A DNA stretch of 64,000 nt from contig NZ_JAMBNY010000018.1 of the NCBI RefSeq assembly GCF_023715345.1, positions 1 to 64,000 on the forward strand, read 5' to 3'. The notes below the pieces were generated by a model. The model did no database searches and was not told where the DNA came from. It was given only the letters and a program-made list of their open reading frames with translations. Both the position numbers and the translations under genes were made by a program. This DNA comes from Paenibacillus camelliae (lineage in GTDB: Bacteria > Bacillota > Bacilli > Paenibacillales > Paenibacillaceae). Shown here piece after piece: positions 17,970 through 26,502 of this stretch. Position 1 is the stretch's first letter; the number at the start of each line of letters is the position of its first letter.

Positions 17970-19562
17970 TTAGTTCGGAACATATTTTTCTCTCTTATTC
18001 GCCACATCATTTAGCAATGGCATTATATTTTGAACAGCATATTTCTTGTACTCGGTGGCATTTTCTTTATCTACACTATAAAGTCTCATTATCCGAAGAC
18101 CATTATTAAGAGAACTAATTATCTGGGAACTTTCTCGAATTTTAACTGGAGAAATAACATAGAATCCCCTTGTTGATTTCTCCAAAAGCTGAGCACCAGC
18201 ATCCATATCCTTTAAAGGAAATCTCTCGTCTGTATATATCTTGAATTTTTCTTCACCGAATTCTTCCTTCATTTTATCAAAACTCTCTGAAAAGCATTCG
18301 CTTAAGAGAGTCTTTTTGTCTTTCTGATCAATAAACTCTTCTACCTCGTATACCCTCTTCCATAAGTTTCTGTCTTTTATATCCCGAAGAGCACTTCTAC
18401 GTTCTTCTCCCAACTCACTCATTAGGTGGTTAACGAATTCTTCATCAGTTAATGAAGTGTATAGTTCTTCAAAATCATTAGCTGTTAACGACTTCTTAGA
18501 CCATTTAACGAAATTTAGTCCGTTCTCCTCTGTTACAAAATTCAACATTGCCCTGCATGCCTCGTTAGTTTTATGACCGTAAACCTGGACGTACATTTCA
18601 TATCTAGCTTGTAAAAAATTTTCAATTGCATGTAACCCACTTCGTTTAAGGCCTAACCTGATTTTTCCATCATTCTTAGCATACGCTAACATAGATTTTA
18701 ATACTCTTGATTCAGAGTAATTACCATATGGTACACCAGCGAAATAACTGTCTCGCTTAAGATAATCCATTCGATCGCAATCAATCGGTGCACTCGCTAC
18801 AATATCATTCAATATAGGAAGCACATCAAACTCTCTATCAAAAATAGATATTAAGCGCTTACCTAAACTTAATTCAGGCTTTAAAATAGTTAAAATATTA
18901 TAAATCTGTTCCTTTGTGACTCCTACAGTCCTATTTAAAACTTTATATGTAAAATAAGATGATACATGCTCATGCTCTATCCTAATATCTTTATTACCTT
19001 TTTCAAGTTGCTTTTCTACATATTTTTCAAGTAGAACTTCCATTCTCTGAATAAATTTGGTATCTTTATTTATCATTTCATCACTTCGTAAAATTAACAT
19101 AAATTCTTCAATATTAGGAGCAAATGCATCAAACAAATGAGATAACGGCCCATGCCCGATATCATGTAGTAATGCCGCTAATCGAAGCTCAATAAATGTC
19201 TGTTTTAATGTATCTCCATTCTGAGATAGTGATTGGCTTAAATCAACACCAACTCCCAAATCCAGAGCACCATAAAACTCACTGCTTTCTGCAATATCTC
19301 CGCGTATTCTTGCTGTATATCCATTTTCTAAAATAGCGAGAAACATTTGATGTGCATAATTCATTACTCCGATAGAGTGCTCAAATCTAGTATGTTTAGC
19401 TGAAGGAAAGACCTTATATAAAAATGAGTTCTGTCTGACATGATGTAACCTGCGAAAAAGTGGGTCTTGGATAACTTGCATCTCATTCATTGACACTCGG
19501 ATTACTCCGTGTATTGGATCATTTATACTACGTAGTAGGTCAAGCTCTTCAAAAAATATCAT
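17970..19562 (-). CDS. HD-domain phosphohydrolase (dGTPase/SAMHD1-like)
   Basis: 530 residues. The metal-binding residues of the HD superfamily are His62 (TRFEHSIGV), His133-Asp134 (ALLHDIGHGPLSH) and an Asp in IDCDRMDYLKRDSYFAG (about 260-275). The N-terminal INDPIHGVIRVS and FRRLHHVRQN are typical of YwfO/dGTPase-like enzymes that act on dNTPs. The region after residue 300, with many charged residues, is not recognisable. It is the first gene of an apparent two-gene unit with the CYTH gene, inside an AT-rich island that also holds an SF2 helicase. dNTP hydrolysis in anti-phage defence is one possible role; no experiment is implied. Confidence 0.88.
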   Translation of the reverse strand: MIFFEELDLLRSINDPIHGVIRVSMNEMQVIQDPLFRRLHHVRQNSFLYKVFPSAKHTRFEHSIGVMNYAHQMFLAILENGYTARIRGDIAESSEFYGALDLGVGVDLSQSLSQNGDTLKQTFIELRLAALLHDIGHGPLSHLFDAFAPNIEEFMLILRSDEMINKDTKFIQRMEVLLEKYVEKQLEKGNKDIRIEHEHVSSYFTYKVLNRTVGVTKEQIYNILTILKPELSLGKRLISIFDREFDVLPILNDIVASAPIDCDRMDYLKRDSYFAGVPYGNYSESRVLKSMLAYAKNDGKIRLGLKRSGLHAIENFLQARYEMYVQVYGHKTNEACRAMLNFVTEENGLNFVKWSKKSLTANDFEELYTSLTDEEFVNHLMSELGEERRSALRDIKDRNLWKRVYEVEEFIDQKDKKTLLSECFSESFDKMKEEFGEEKFKIYTDERFPLKDMDAGAQLLEKSTRGFYVISPVKIRESSQIISSLNNGLRIMRLYSVDKENATEYKKYAVQNIMPLLNDVANKREKYVPN

Positions 19563-19947
19563 TTGAATACCCCCATGAAGAGAATTTTGTTAATTTACAT
19601 ATATAACAAATAAATATAATACATAAACTATGGAAGACCTGCATCTCATACTATGTTTTTTCGTAAGATACTCCCCTTCAATAACGCTTCTTGTTATGAG
19701 GGACATGCTTCAACAGAATTAAACTTTCCCTATTGAGCCATTATAATATTCTTTTTACTACTAGAAAAATATTCAATATTTAAAACTATAAAAAAGACAT
19801 TTCTTATCCATTTTTATACAACTCATAAAACGCTAAGATCAGTAAAATAAGTGGAAGTTCCTACCTGAAATGTATTACAATTCTCTCTCAAAAATCCCTG
19901 ATCTTTTTTAGAATTAAAAAACTAAACTCTCCATATTTATGATTTTC
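19563..19947. other. 385-bp AT-rich gap inside the island
   Basis: It separates the 140-residue unknown gene from the HD gene. I find no convincing ORF: the longest minus-strand frame with ATG is about 38 codons and lacks a ribosome binding site. AAGATCAG and CTGATCTT could pair across about 55 bases but give no clear terminator. It presumably holds the HD gene promoter; GGGGG precedes its ATG. Confidence 0.6.
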
Positions 19948-20370
19948 TCACATAACACTTTTTAAATAATCTCTGGCTTCTTTAGAAAGTTTCTCTATTG
20001 AGAAATTAGCTAATTGTACTTTATCAGTTTGGCTTGCAATTCTAGCTATATCATTAAGTAACTTTTCTCTTTCAATAGCTCTAGACCAGAGTAGACTGCT
20101 TCCTTTATTAATATCATGATGAATTTCTTGAAGATAGTTATTACGGTCATAAATGTACCGATACTCATGTTTTACTTTTTTCTCACTAAAAAATTCTCTA
20201 TCGATAAATTGAACAGTACATTGAATACATTCAAATAGTTTTTTTATCTTTATTTCCGTATAGTCTTCGTCATAAATGCTAGCTGCCAACTCAATAGGGG
20301 ATACTCCTTGATTCAATTCGAAATGAACTAGTTCCTCCACTTTTATTTTTAATTCATTAACAAATTCCAT
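19948..20370 (-). CDS. Unknown 140-residue protein overlapping the helicase gene
   Basis: Not recognised. A soluble, charged, mainly helical protein (VNELKIKVEELVHFELNQG near the start, LLNDIARIASQTDKVQLANF near the end, a basic/acidic central part with HEYRYIYDRNNYLQEIHHD). It has no signal peptide or membrane segment. It begins 14 bases inside the end of the helicase gene, so the two are translationally coupled and probably form a functional pair. Confidence 0.75.
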   Translation of the reverse strand: MEFVNELKIKVEELVHFELNQGVSPIELAASIYDEDYTEIKIKKLFECIQCTVQFIDREFFSEKKVKHEYRYIYDRNNYLQEIHHDINKGSSLLWSRAIEREKLLNDIARIASQTDKVQLANFSIEKLSKEARDYLKSVM

Positions 20371-22225
20371 GTAATATCCTCTCCAGTTCTGGTTTTAAAT
20401 TATCATCCAGATACTCCTGTGCTCTTATTAAATCTTCAATTTCCATTACGTCTCTTCCTGCAAACTTTATTTTGATTTTTGTATTAATAAAAATAACCAG
20501 TACACCATCATTATTTGTAGTTGGTTTAGTAAATTTAGGTAGTAGACGTTTTAACTTTGAATAGAGTGTGTTTTCCTTTGGCTCAATGTTAAACTGTTCA
20601 AGCAAATCAACCGCTACTAACTGAATTCTTTCAGTGAGTATTTTTCTGATCATTTTTCTTCTTTCAAGAGGTCTTTTTTCATTGTAAATATGGTTAAATT
20701 CGTCAGTTTTATCCCTGATTTTTTTTCTAAACATTTTTTCAAGTGTTTCTTCGATAAGCTCATCATCTAAACCTATGGATTTTAACTCTTGTCTCTTAGC
20801 TTCAGTTTCTTCTAAAATTAAATTCCTCGCTATTTCGAATTCATTATGAAAATCAATAAGTCCACTATATGAGTCAATTTGCTCAATAGACTCTCCACGT
20901 ATTACAGCTTGTCCATAAATAGTTTCTCTCTTTTCATATTCATTATCACCAATTTCAATCTCTCGAACTTTTTTATATCGACTAATATCATCAACTTCTT
21001 TTTTGAAGAACTCCCATAGTTCATCTAACCCTAGCTCATCATGGTAAATTACTAGTGCATTGTTATCAACCTCGTAACGCGTTATCTCGTTATCAGGTAT
21101 CGCCCTTAATACTCTTCCAATTACCTGTGCGAATCTATTTAAACTTTTATATGGACGAAACAATGCAGCAATAGTCAAGTATCTATGATCATACCCTTCA
21201 CCCATCATATCTACATTTACTACTACGTTATATTTGTGGTGCTCAATTTGTTGAAACTTAATGTCCTGTTCTTCACGCGACATTTTACTGTGAATCAACA
21301 CAGCACTCACGCCCTCTGAATTATACAACTCCTCCAATTTTTCTGCATGTTTTATGCTACAGGCAGAAGCCATAATTTTATGAGGTACTTGAGGAGATAT
21401 TCTCTTTAGTTGATCTAATTCATCAATACTTTTTTTTACTATTTCTAATGAACAAGCATCCGACATCGCAACTGACTTCTGCACCCATGCTTCGTCTTTT
21501 AATTCCTTAGCCTCATTAAGAGAAAGTATACTTCCATCTTCTAGATAAAACGTTATTTCCTTAGTCTCTATAGTTTTGTTTCTAAGCCACTTTACATATC
21601 TACTCTCCATTACTTCAGATAATTTTGTTTCGTGTATTTTCTTCCCAGGAACAGCGACACCATCCCCACGATATGGTGTACCAGTCACATGCAATACCTT
21701 AGCATTTGAAAAATAGTTTAATGCAGTCTGCCATGACTCTGCAGGTGCATGGTGTGCCTCGTCAATAATTATCATATCAAAATGGTCTCTTTGTACTCTG
21801 TTTAACAAACCGTTAGTAGAGTTTATCCGTTGAACATTAGTATAAACAATGTTGGCACTACTTAACTCACTATCTAAAATTTCATTCTCAAATGAAACTA
21901 GAACAGGATTATCTTGAATATCAAACAGAACATTTGTATTAATCCAAAAATTTTCGTCTAGCGCCTCCATAGTCTTCGCAATACTTTTCTTTGTTACATG
22001 CCCCGGTGTAATAATTAGTACTCTTCCCTCACAAACACCAAAAGGAGCTATGGCGATTAATCCACTTTTCCCTGTACCAGTTGGAAGTACAACTAATGCT
22101 TCTTCCTGTGGACTTGATAGAAAATGAGATTGAATTTTTAAGTAAGCCTCCAATTGAGGCTTGCGAAGTTTTACATTTCCTTCAATAAAGCAGGGGGTTT
22201 CTTTAAAATACATAATCCCAACCAC
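20357..22225 (-). CDS. SF2 (DEAD/DEAH, restriction-subunit-R-like) helicase
   Basis: 622 residues. Motif I PTGTGKS (48-54), motif II DEAH (155-158), motif III TGTPYRGDG (181-189) and motif VI QVIGRVLRA (about 373-381) define a ResIII-type SF2 helicase. The second RecA domain includes IHSKMSREEQ and VVVNVDMMGEGYD. The C-terminal 220 residues form a charged helical extension I do not recognise. No nuclease, methylase or specificity domain is seen, so it is not an ordinary type I or III R subunit. The start is either GTG 22225 or ATG 22213; neither ribosome site is decisive. It is coupled to the unknown 140-residue gene. Confidence 0.88.
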   Translation of the reverse strand: MVGIMYFKETPCFIEGNVKLRKPQLEAYLKIQSHFLSSPQEEALVVLPTGTGKSGLIAIAPFGVCEGRVLIITPGHVTKKSIAKTMEALDENFWINTNVLFDIQDNPVLVSFENEILDSELSSANIVYTNVQRINSTNGLLNRVQRDHFDMIIIDEAHHAPAESWQTALNYFSNAKVLHVTGTPYRGDGVAVPGKKIHETKLSEVMESRYVKWLRNKTIETKEITFYLEDGSILSLNEAKELKDEAWVQKSVAMSDACSLEIVKKSIDELDQLKRISPQVPHKIMASACSIKHAEKLEELYNSEGVSAVLIHSKMSREEQDIKFQQIEHHKYNVVVNVDMMGEGYDHRYLTIAALFRPYKSLNRFAQVIGRVLRAIPDNEITRYEVDNNALVIYHDELGLDELWEFFKKEVDDISRYKKVREIEIGDNEYEKRETIYGQAVIRGESIEQIDSYSGLIDFHNEFEIARNLILEETEAKRQELKSIGLDDELIEETLEKMFRKKIRDKTDEFNHIYNEKRPLERRKMIRKILTERIQLVAVDLLEQFNIEPKENTLYSKLKRLLPKFTKPTTNNDGVLVIFINTKIKIKFAGRDVMEIEDLIRAQEYLDDNLKPELERILHGIC

Positions 22226-22272
22226 ATCCTTTCCTCTCAGATTTCAAAAAGTGACCTAATTCGACAACCACA

Positions 22273-22318
22273 TATAAACTAGAAAACGACAGCCGTCATA
22301 GAACGTTGTCGTTTATAT
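22273..22318 (-). terminator. Hairpin after rlmH, before the helicase island
   Basis: AAACGACA (22284-22291) pairs with TGTCGTTT (22307-22314), and outer ATATAAAC / GTTTATAT offers an alternative pairing. On the minus strand a TTTTCTAGTTT run follows. It would end the rlmH transcript and isolate the island. Confidence 0.55.
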
Positions 22319-22387
22319 ACATATTACCATATAAAAGTTATTTTTGAATATTATTTATAAAATGTTACTATCTTTTAAATTTCTCCT

Positions 22388-22867
22388 TTACTTATGATAA
22401 GGTTCCCCCCGATTTATCTTCACCGCACGATACACCTGCTCAATAAGCACAAGCCGCATCAACTGATGCGGCAGTGTCATACGGCCGAAGCTTAGGCGTT
22501 GATTCGCCCGCTTCAGCACTGCCTGCGACAGTCCGTTACTGCCGCCAATCACAAACACGACATGGCTCTTGCCATACGTCGCGAGCTTGTCCAGCTGCTC
22601 GGCCAGCTCCTCGCTCGACCATAGCTGGCCGTCGATCGCTAGGGCGATCACATGCGCTTCCGGTTTAATATGAGCAAGTATCTTCTCGCCCTCGCGATCT
22701 CGCACCTGCTCTTCTTCCGCTTCACTCATCGTCTCTGGTGCCTTTTCATCTGGCACCTCGTTCATCGTCAGCTTTATGTACGGGCCGAGGCGCTTTGCAT
22801 ACTCAGCCATACCCATCACAAGATACTTTTCCTTCAGCTTGCCTACAGCTACAATGCCGATATGCAT
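22388..22867 (-). CDS. rlmH: 23S rRNA (pseudouridine1915-N3)-methyltransferase
   Basis: A 159-residue SPOUT methyltransferase that methylates pseudouridine 1915 in helix 69 of 23S rRNA. The typical features are [13 protein letters not shown] at the start, the SAM-site motif [12 protein letters not shown], and [17 protein letters not shown] with a C-terminal EPYHK. Its ATG directly follows the stop of the CxxH/CxxC gene. The order htrA-yyzF-rlmH is the same as in B. subtilis. Confidence 0.96.
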   Translation of the reverse strand: MHIGIVAVGKLKEKYLVMGMAEYAKRLGPYIKLTMNEVPDEKAPETMSEAEEEQVRDREGEKILAHIKPEAHVIALAIDGQLWSSEELAEQLDKLATYGKSHVVFVIGGSNGLSQAVLKRANQRLSFGRMTLPHQLMRLVLIEQVYRAVKINRGEPYHK

Positions 22868-23035
22868 CTAGACCACCAATACTTCCGCAGCATCCTCGCA
22901 TAGATCACACTTACGCGGCGGGTCCCAGTCGGCGAATTCCGTTTCTTTCAAATCAACCATATCCGGTGCATCCTCATATTCATCAACAAAGCGCTCTATC
23001 GCATGCTCAATACAGCTTTTACATACACAATACAT
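22868..23035 (-). CDS. yyzF: CxxH/CxxC small protein (YyzF-like)
   Basis: A 55-residue protein beginning MYCVCKSCIEH and with CDLCEDAAEV near the end: one CxxH and one CxxC pair that could hold a metal. Length, motif and position between htrA and rlmH match the Bacillales CxxH/CxxC family (YyzF). AAGGAAG lies eight bases before the ATG at 23035. The stop codon is adjacent to the rlmH start. Function unknown. Confidence 0.88.
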   Translation of the reverse strand: MYCVCKSCIEHAIERFVDEYEDAPDMVDLKETEFADWDPPRKCDLCEDAAEVLVV

Positions 23036-23111
23036 AATGTCTCTTCCTTTATCATTAGAGTGTCATATTTTTTATAGTGTTAGCATATCACAATTCGTTA
23101 TTCGATACAGC

Positions 23112-23162
23112 AAAAGCCGCAGGATCAGCGAGTAACTTTTCATTCTCGCTTTCTGCGGCTCC
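23112..23162 (-). terminator. Terminator of the wal-htrA operon
   Basis: AGCCGCAG (23115-23122) pairs with CTGCGGCT (23153-23160), and inner AGCGAG pairs with CTCGCT. CTTTTG follows on the minus strand, just after the htrA stop. Confidence 0.8.
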
Positions 23163-23188
23163 CCATTCACCATCTATATGATCCAGCC

Positions 23189-24448
23189 TTACTCTTCCGG
23201 TATATTCTCGCCCAGCGTAACAGTCGCTTCACGCAGCTCGTTGCCACGATAGTAATGCACGACGATGCTGTCTCCGATGCGCTTATGATTGTACAGATAC
23301 TTCCGCAGCTCGCGTGTGCTTCCTACCTTCGTATCGTCCAGCTTAACGATAACATCGTTATACTGCAGACCCGCTTCCTTCGCAGGCCCAAGTGCCTCCA
23401 GTACAATAATGCCCTCGTACACTTCCTTCGGCAAGCTTAGTGAGCCTTCACCGTCTGAGCCATCCGCATCAAGCTCCTGCCTATTCCAGTACTGCTGCAG
23501 ATCGAGCATATAGACGCCTAGGTAAGCGCGTGATACATAGCCCTGCTCAATAAGCTCACCGACGATGGGCATAACATTATTGATCGGAATTGCATAGCCA
23601 ATGCTTTCCACACCGAAGTTGCTAATCTTCATGCTGTTGATGCCTACTACCCGACCATTCAGATCAACGAGCGGGCCTCCGCTGTTACCTTGGTTAATCG
23701 CAGCATCTACACGAATAACCTCCTGCTCCCAGTCCAGCATGCCGTTCTGCCCAAGCGACACCGGCACAGTTTCGCGAATGACGCTCACTACACCGAAGGT
23801 AATTGATTCGCCCATACCGAGTGGATTGCCCATCGCCATGACGAACTCCGCTGCTCGCAGACTGGAGGAATCTCCGATCTCTGCTACCTGATCGATACCG
23901 GCAGCTTTCATCTTCAATACAGCAAGATCGGTAATCTGATCAAGTCCAACGACCTCAGCCTCACGCTGCTCGCCGGTCGTCAGCACCGCCTTCACGCGAT
24001 GTGCTGACGCGACCACATGATAGTTGGTCACAATATAAGCATACTCCTTATCCTTCTGCACAATAACGCCAGAGCCAACACCTGTTTCGCGATATATGCC
24101 GCCTTCGTCACTATCCTGCTCCAGCACACCACCATTAAGGCCAAGTGAGAACTTTTGTTCATTAATGATGCTGACGACTGCGGGGCGAATATGGTCGCTT
24201 GCTTGCACAGCACGCGCAGAAAGATCTAGATTTGACGATTTAGATGAAGGGTTAAAGCCAAAAATGAGTCCATATAATACGGTCATGACGATAACGGTCG
24301 TTACTGATGAAAGTATAACAAGCTGTAGGTGCTTCTGATTTCTTACACCCGAAAACCATTTGTTCCCCCGACTGTGACCGCTTTGAAGATCTCTTTTTGC
24401 CTTGCGAGACACCTTCGAGGAATAAAAATCATCATCGAATAAGCTCAT
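23189..24448 (-). CDS. htrA: HtrA/DegP-like membrane serine protease
   Basis: 419 residues: a cytoplasmic N-terminal tail, one membrane segment (about 41-65), a trypsin-like domain with triad His144 (NYHVVASAH), Asp174 (ITDLAVLK) and Ser256 (GNSGGPL), and one C-terminal PDZ domain (about 310-410, LGVYMLDL...VIVLEALGPAKEAGLQ). It degrades or refolds misfolded exported proteins. The place after walJ matches yyxA of B. subtilis. Confidence 0.95.
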   Translation of the reverse strand: MSLFDDDFYSSKVSRKAKRDLQSGHSRGNKWFSGVRNQKHLQLVILSSVTTVIVMTVLYGLIFGFNPSSKSSNLDLSARAVQASDHIRPAVVSIINEQKFSLGLNGGVLEQDSDEGGIYRETGVGSGVIVQKDKEYAYIVTNYHVVASAHRVKAVLTTGEQREAEVVGLDQITDLAVLKMKAAGIDQVAEIGDSSSLRAAEFVMAMGNPLGMGESITFGVVSVIRETVPVSLGQNGMLDWEQEVIRVDAAINQGNSGGPLVDLNGRVVGINSMKISNFGVESIGYAIPINNVMPIVGELIEQGYVSRAYLGVYMLDLQQYWNRQELDADGSDGEGSLSLPKEVYEGIIVLEALGPAKEAGLQYNDVIVKLDDTKVGSTRELRKYLYNHKRIGDSIVVHYYRGNELREATVTLGENIPEE

Positions 24449-24589
24449 GAACTGCGACCCCCTTCATCTTTCTTCTATATTGATATACAAAATTAGGAAT
24501 GTTTTTGCGAGATTAGACTAAACTAGTAATAGCATTCAATTACTTCATTTGTATTTTACCATAAATTACATATAGGAGGCTTTATTTAT

Positions 24590-24823
24590 ATGACAACTTC
24601 CCGCACGTATGAGCATGTGCAGCTCGCCGCACAGCTCGCTGATTTAAAACAGGAGCATTACCAGACCCTGCTTACCTTGAATGGATTGCTCGCGATCCTC
24701 ACAAGTAAAGGCATCGTCAATGATGGTGAGCTGACTCGTATGATGCAGCGAATTGATCGTACACTTGAAGAGCTTATTGCCGACCTAGCTCATCCCAAGG
24801 CGTTGGCCGATCAGCGAAAGTAG
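24590..24823 (+). CDS. Small hypothetical protein opposite walJ
   Basis: A 77-residue, mainly helical protein with an amphipathic heptad-like pattern (LADLKQEHYQTLLTLNGLLAIL, then ELTRMMQRIDRTLEELIADL). It has a good AGGAGG site ten bases before the ATG. Its last 50 bases overlap the 3' end of walJ on the other strand. No recognised domain. The coding call rests on the ribosome site and the protein-like composition. Confidence 0.65.
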   Translation: MTTSRTYEHVQLAAQLADLKQEHYQTLLTLNGLLAILTSKGIVNDGELTRMMQRIDRTLEELIADLAHPKALADQRK

Positions 24824-25580
24824 GACGAAGCGGAAACTCCTCTCGCTTATAAAATATTCCGTTGTTCTCCAATATAGAATTAACGGTTAGCATCGCTAGA
24901 TCCATTTGATTATGGTCCTGACTCAGATGAGCGAGGTAGACCCGCTTCGTGCGATCCGTCATTAGCTCGATGAGTGCTTCCCCTGCAGCAACATTGGATA
25001 GATGTCCAATGTCGCTTAATATGCGCCGCTTAATGTTCCAAGGATAGCGACCCATGCGCAGCATCTCCGTATCATGGTTCGATTCTAGTATAAGTGCATC
25101 ACAATCGATAATATGGCCTTTTACTTTTTCACTCATATAGCCTAGATCTGTTGCTACCCCCAGCTTGCGGCCATCCTGCTCGAAGGTGTACCCTACTGGC
25201 TCTGCAGCATCATGCGAGATATGGAATGTTGATACGCGCATCGTACCGAATGATAGGTCTTCCCCGCTTTGGAACACCATACGCTTGTCCTGACTGATCG
25301 TGCCGACATGCCGCTCTAGTGCATCCCATGTCGGCTCATTCGCGTAGATCGGTAAGTTATATTTGCGTGCGAAGGCGCCTAAGCCTTTAATATGATCTGA
25401 ATGCTCATGTGTGACGAGCAGCGCGTCGAGCTCATGTCCCGATATCCCCTGCTGCTTCATCAGCTCATCCAGCTTCTTAGCGCTTAGTCCCGCATCAATC
25501 ATAATCGTCTGATCATTACCTTGTATAATTGTTGCATTCCCCGTAGATCCACTTGCTAAAACTGTAAAACGTAATCCCAT
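24774..25580 (-). CDS. walJ: WalJ/YycJ metallo-beta-lactamase-fold hydrolase
   Basis: 268 residues. The metal-binding HxHxDH motif is THEHSDHIKG (His58, His60, Asp62, His63); further ligands are in FHISHD, VATDLGY and AHLSQDH. WalJ is encoded with the WalRK regulon and is implicated in coordinating cell-wall metabolism with DNA replication; it resembles 5' exonucleases. It is the last gene of the wal cluster before htrA. Confidence 0.95.
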   Translation of the reverse strand: MGLRFTVLASGSTGNATIIQGNDQTIMIDAGLSAKKLDELMKQQGISGHELDALLVTHEHSDHIKGLGAFARKYNLPIYANEPTWDALERHVGTISQDKRMVFQSGEDLSFGTMRVSTFHISHDAAEPVGYTFEQDGRKLGVATDLGYMSEKVKGHIIDCDALILESNHDTEMLRMGRYPWNIKRRILSDIGHLSNVAAGEALIELMTDRTKRVYLAHLSQDHNQMDLAMLTVNSILENNGIFYKREEFPLRPTFADRPTPWDELGRQ

Positions 25581-25616
25581 TCTTCTAAATTCCCTTCTCC
25601 TGGCTGACAGGAGCTG

Positions 25617-26360
25617 TTATAGCTTGTCCTCCGTATTGTCAGTTAATACCTCTCCACTAATTGCATCCACATAGTATACCTTGCTGTCATCCAGCATCAC
25701 TCGCCATGCAGGCGTTGCCACCTGCACCTCCGAGTCAAAGATCTGCCCGTAATAGCCGAGCTGAATATCTATAATGACAGCACCTGGCTCCAAATACGTC
25801 TCGATTAAGCTCGATACGATCTTGGAAGAAGCCAGCACCTGCTGCTTTTCACCTGTGCGCGTAATTTCTACGCGATCCTGCAGATAGGCCGTAATTTTTA
25901 AGTTGCTATTGTACAGCTCAAGCTTCGTATGGAACATTGGCCGTCCGTCAACGACCCGATGCATAACGAATACACCCTCGGTGCTATTGCTGCTATGCAG
26001 ATCGTATACATATTCACTTAGATCAGGAATAAATGTGCCAAGCGTACGCTCCAGCTGCTTTTCATTAAAGACAACAGCACTATCTACCGCCGGCACGATT
26101 AGGGTAGGCTTACGGTTTTCCATACTATCTGATTCTAGCAAATACGTTAAGTCACCCATCATCGGTGTTTCGGACGGTAGATTCGTATTCAGCGTAATCC
26201 GCTTCTGCTGCATCAGCTGCAGCTTGTCGGCAGGAAGCTCAGCAGAGTTGGCATTCGCATTAAGCTGAGCCCTGACATTACTCCATAGCTGATAGCCTAG
26301 CAATATATTCAACAGCAGAAACGAAATAATCATTACGGTCTTTGCTCTACTCCAGTCCAA
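25617..26360 (-). CDS. walI: WalI (YycI) regulator of WalK
   Basis: 247 residues. It has an N-terminal membrane anchor (VMIISFLLLNILLGYQLW) and an extracytoplasmic domain ending in a PepSY-like segment (PAWRVMLDDSKVYYVDAISGEVL). With WalH it tunes the WalK kinase at the membrane. It starts with TTG (26360) behind GAGGTG. Confidence 0.92.
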   Translation of the reverse strand: MDWSRAKTVMIISFLLLNILLGYQLWSNVRAQLNANANSAELPADKLQLMQQKRITLNTNLPSETPMMGDLTYLLESDSMENRKPTLIVPAVDSAVVFNEKQLERTLGTFIPDLSEYVYDLHSSNSTEGVFVMHRVVDGRPMFHTKLELYNSNLKITAYLQDRVEITRTGEKQQVLASSKIVSSLIETYLEPGAVIIDIQLGYYGQIFDSEVQVATPAWRVMLDDSKVYYVDAISGEVLTDNTEDKL

Positions 26361-26502
26361 CTCGCTTCACCTCTCTTTTTCTTATGATCCATAGCACCTA
26401 CCACGCACTTAGCCATTAAGGACATGCTCATTCTGTTGCTATTACAACCGCCACTGTTACTACTGTTTTTGTTATTACAGTTACTAATGTTGCTACTGCT
26501 TG

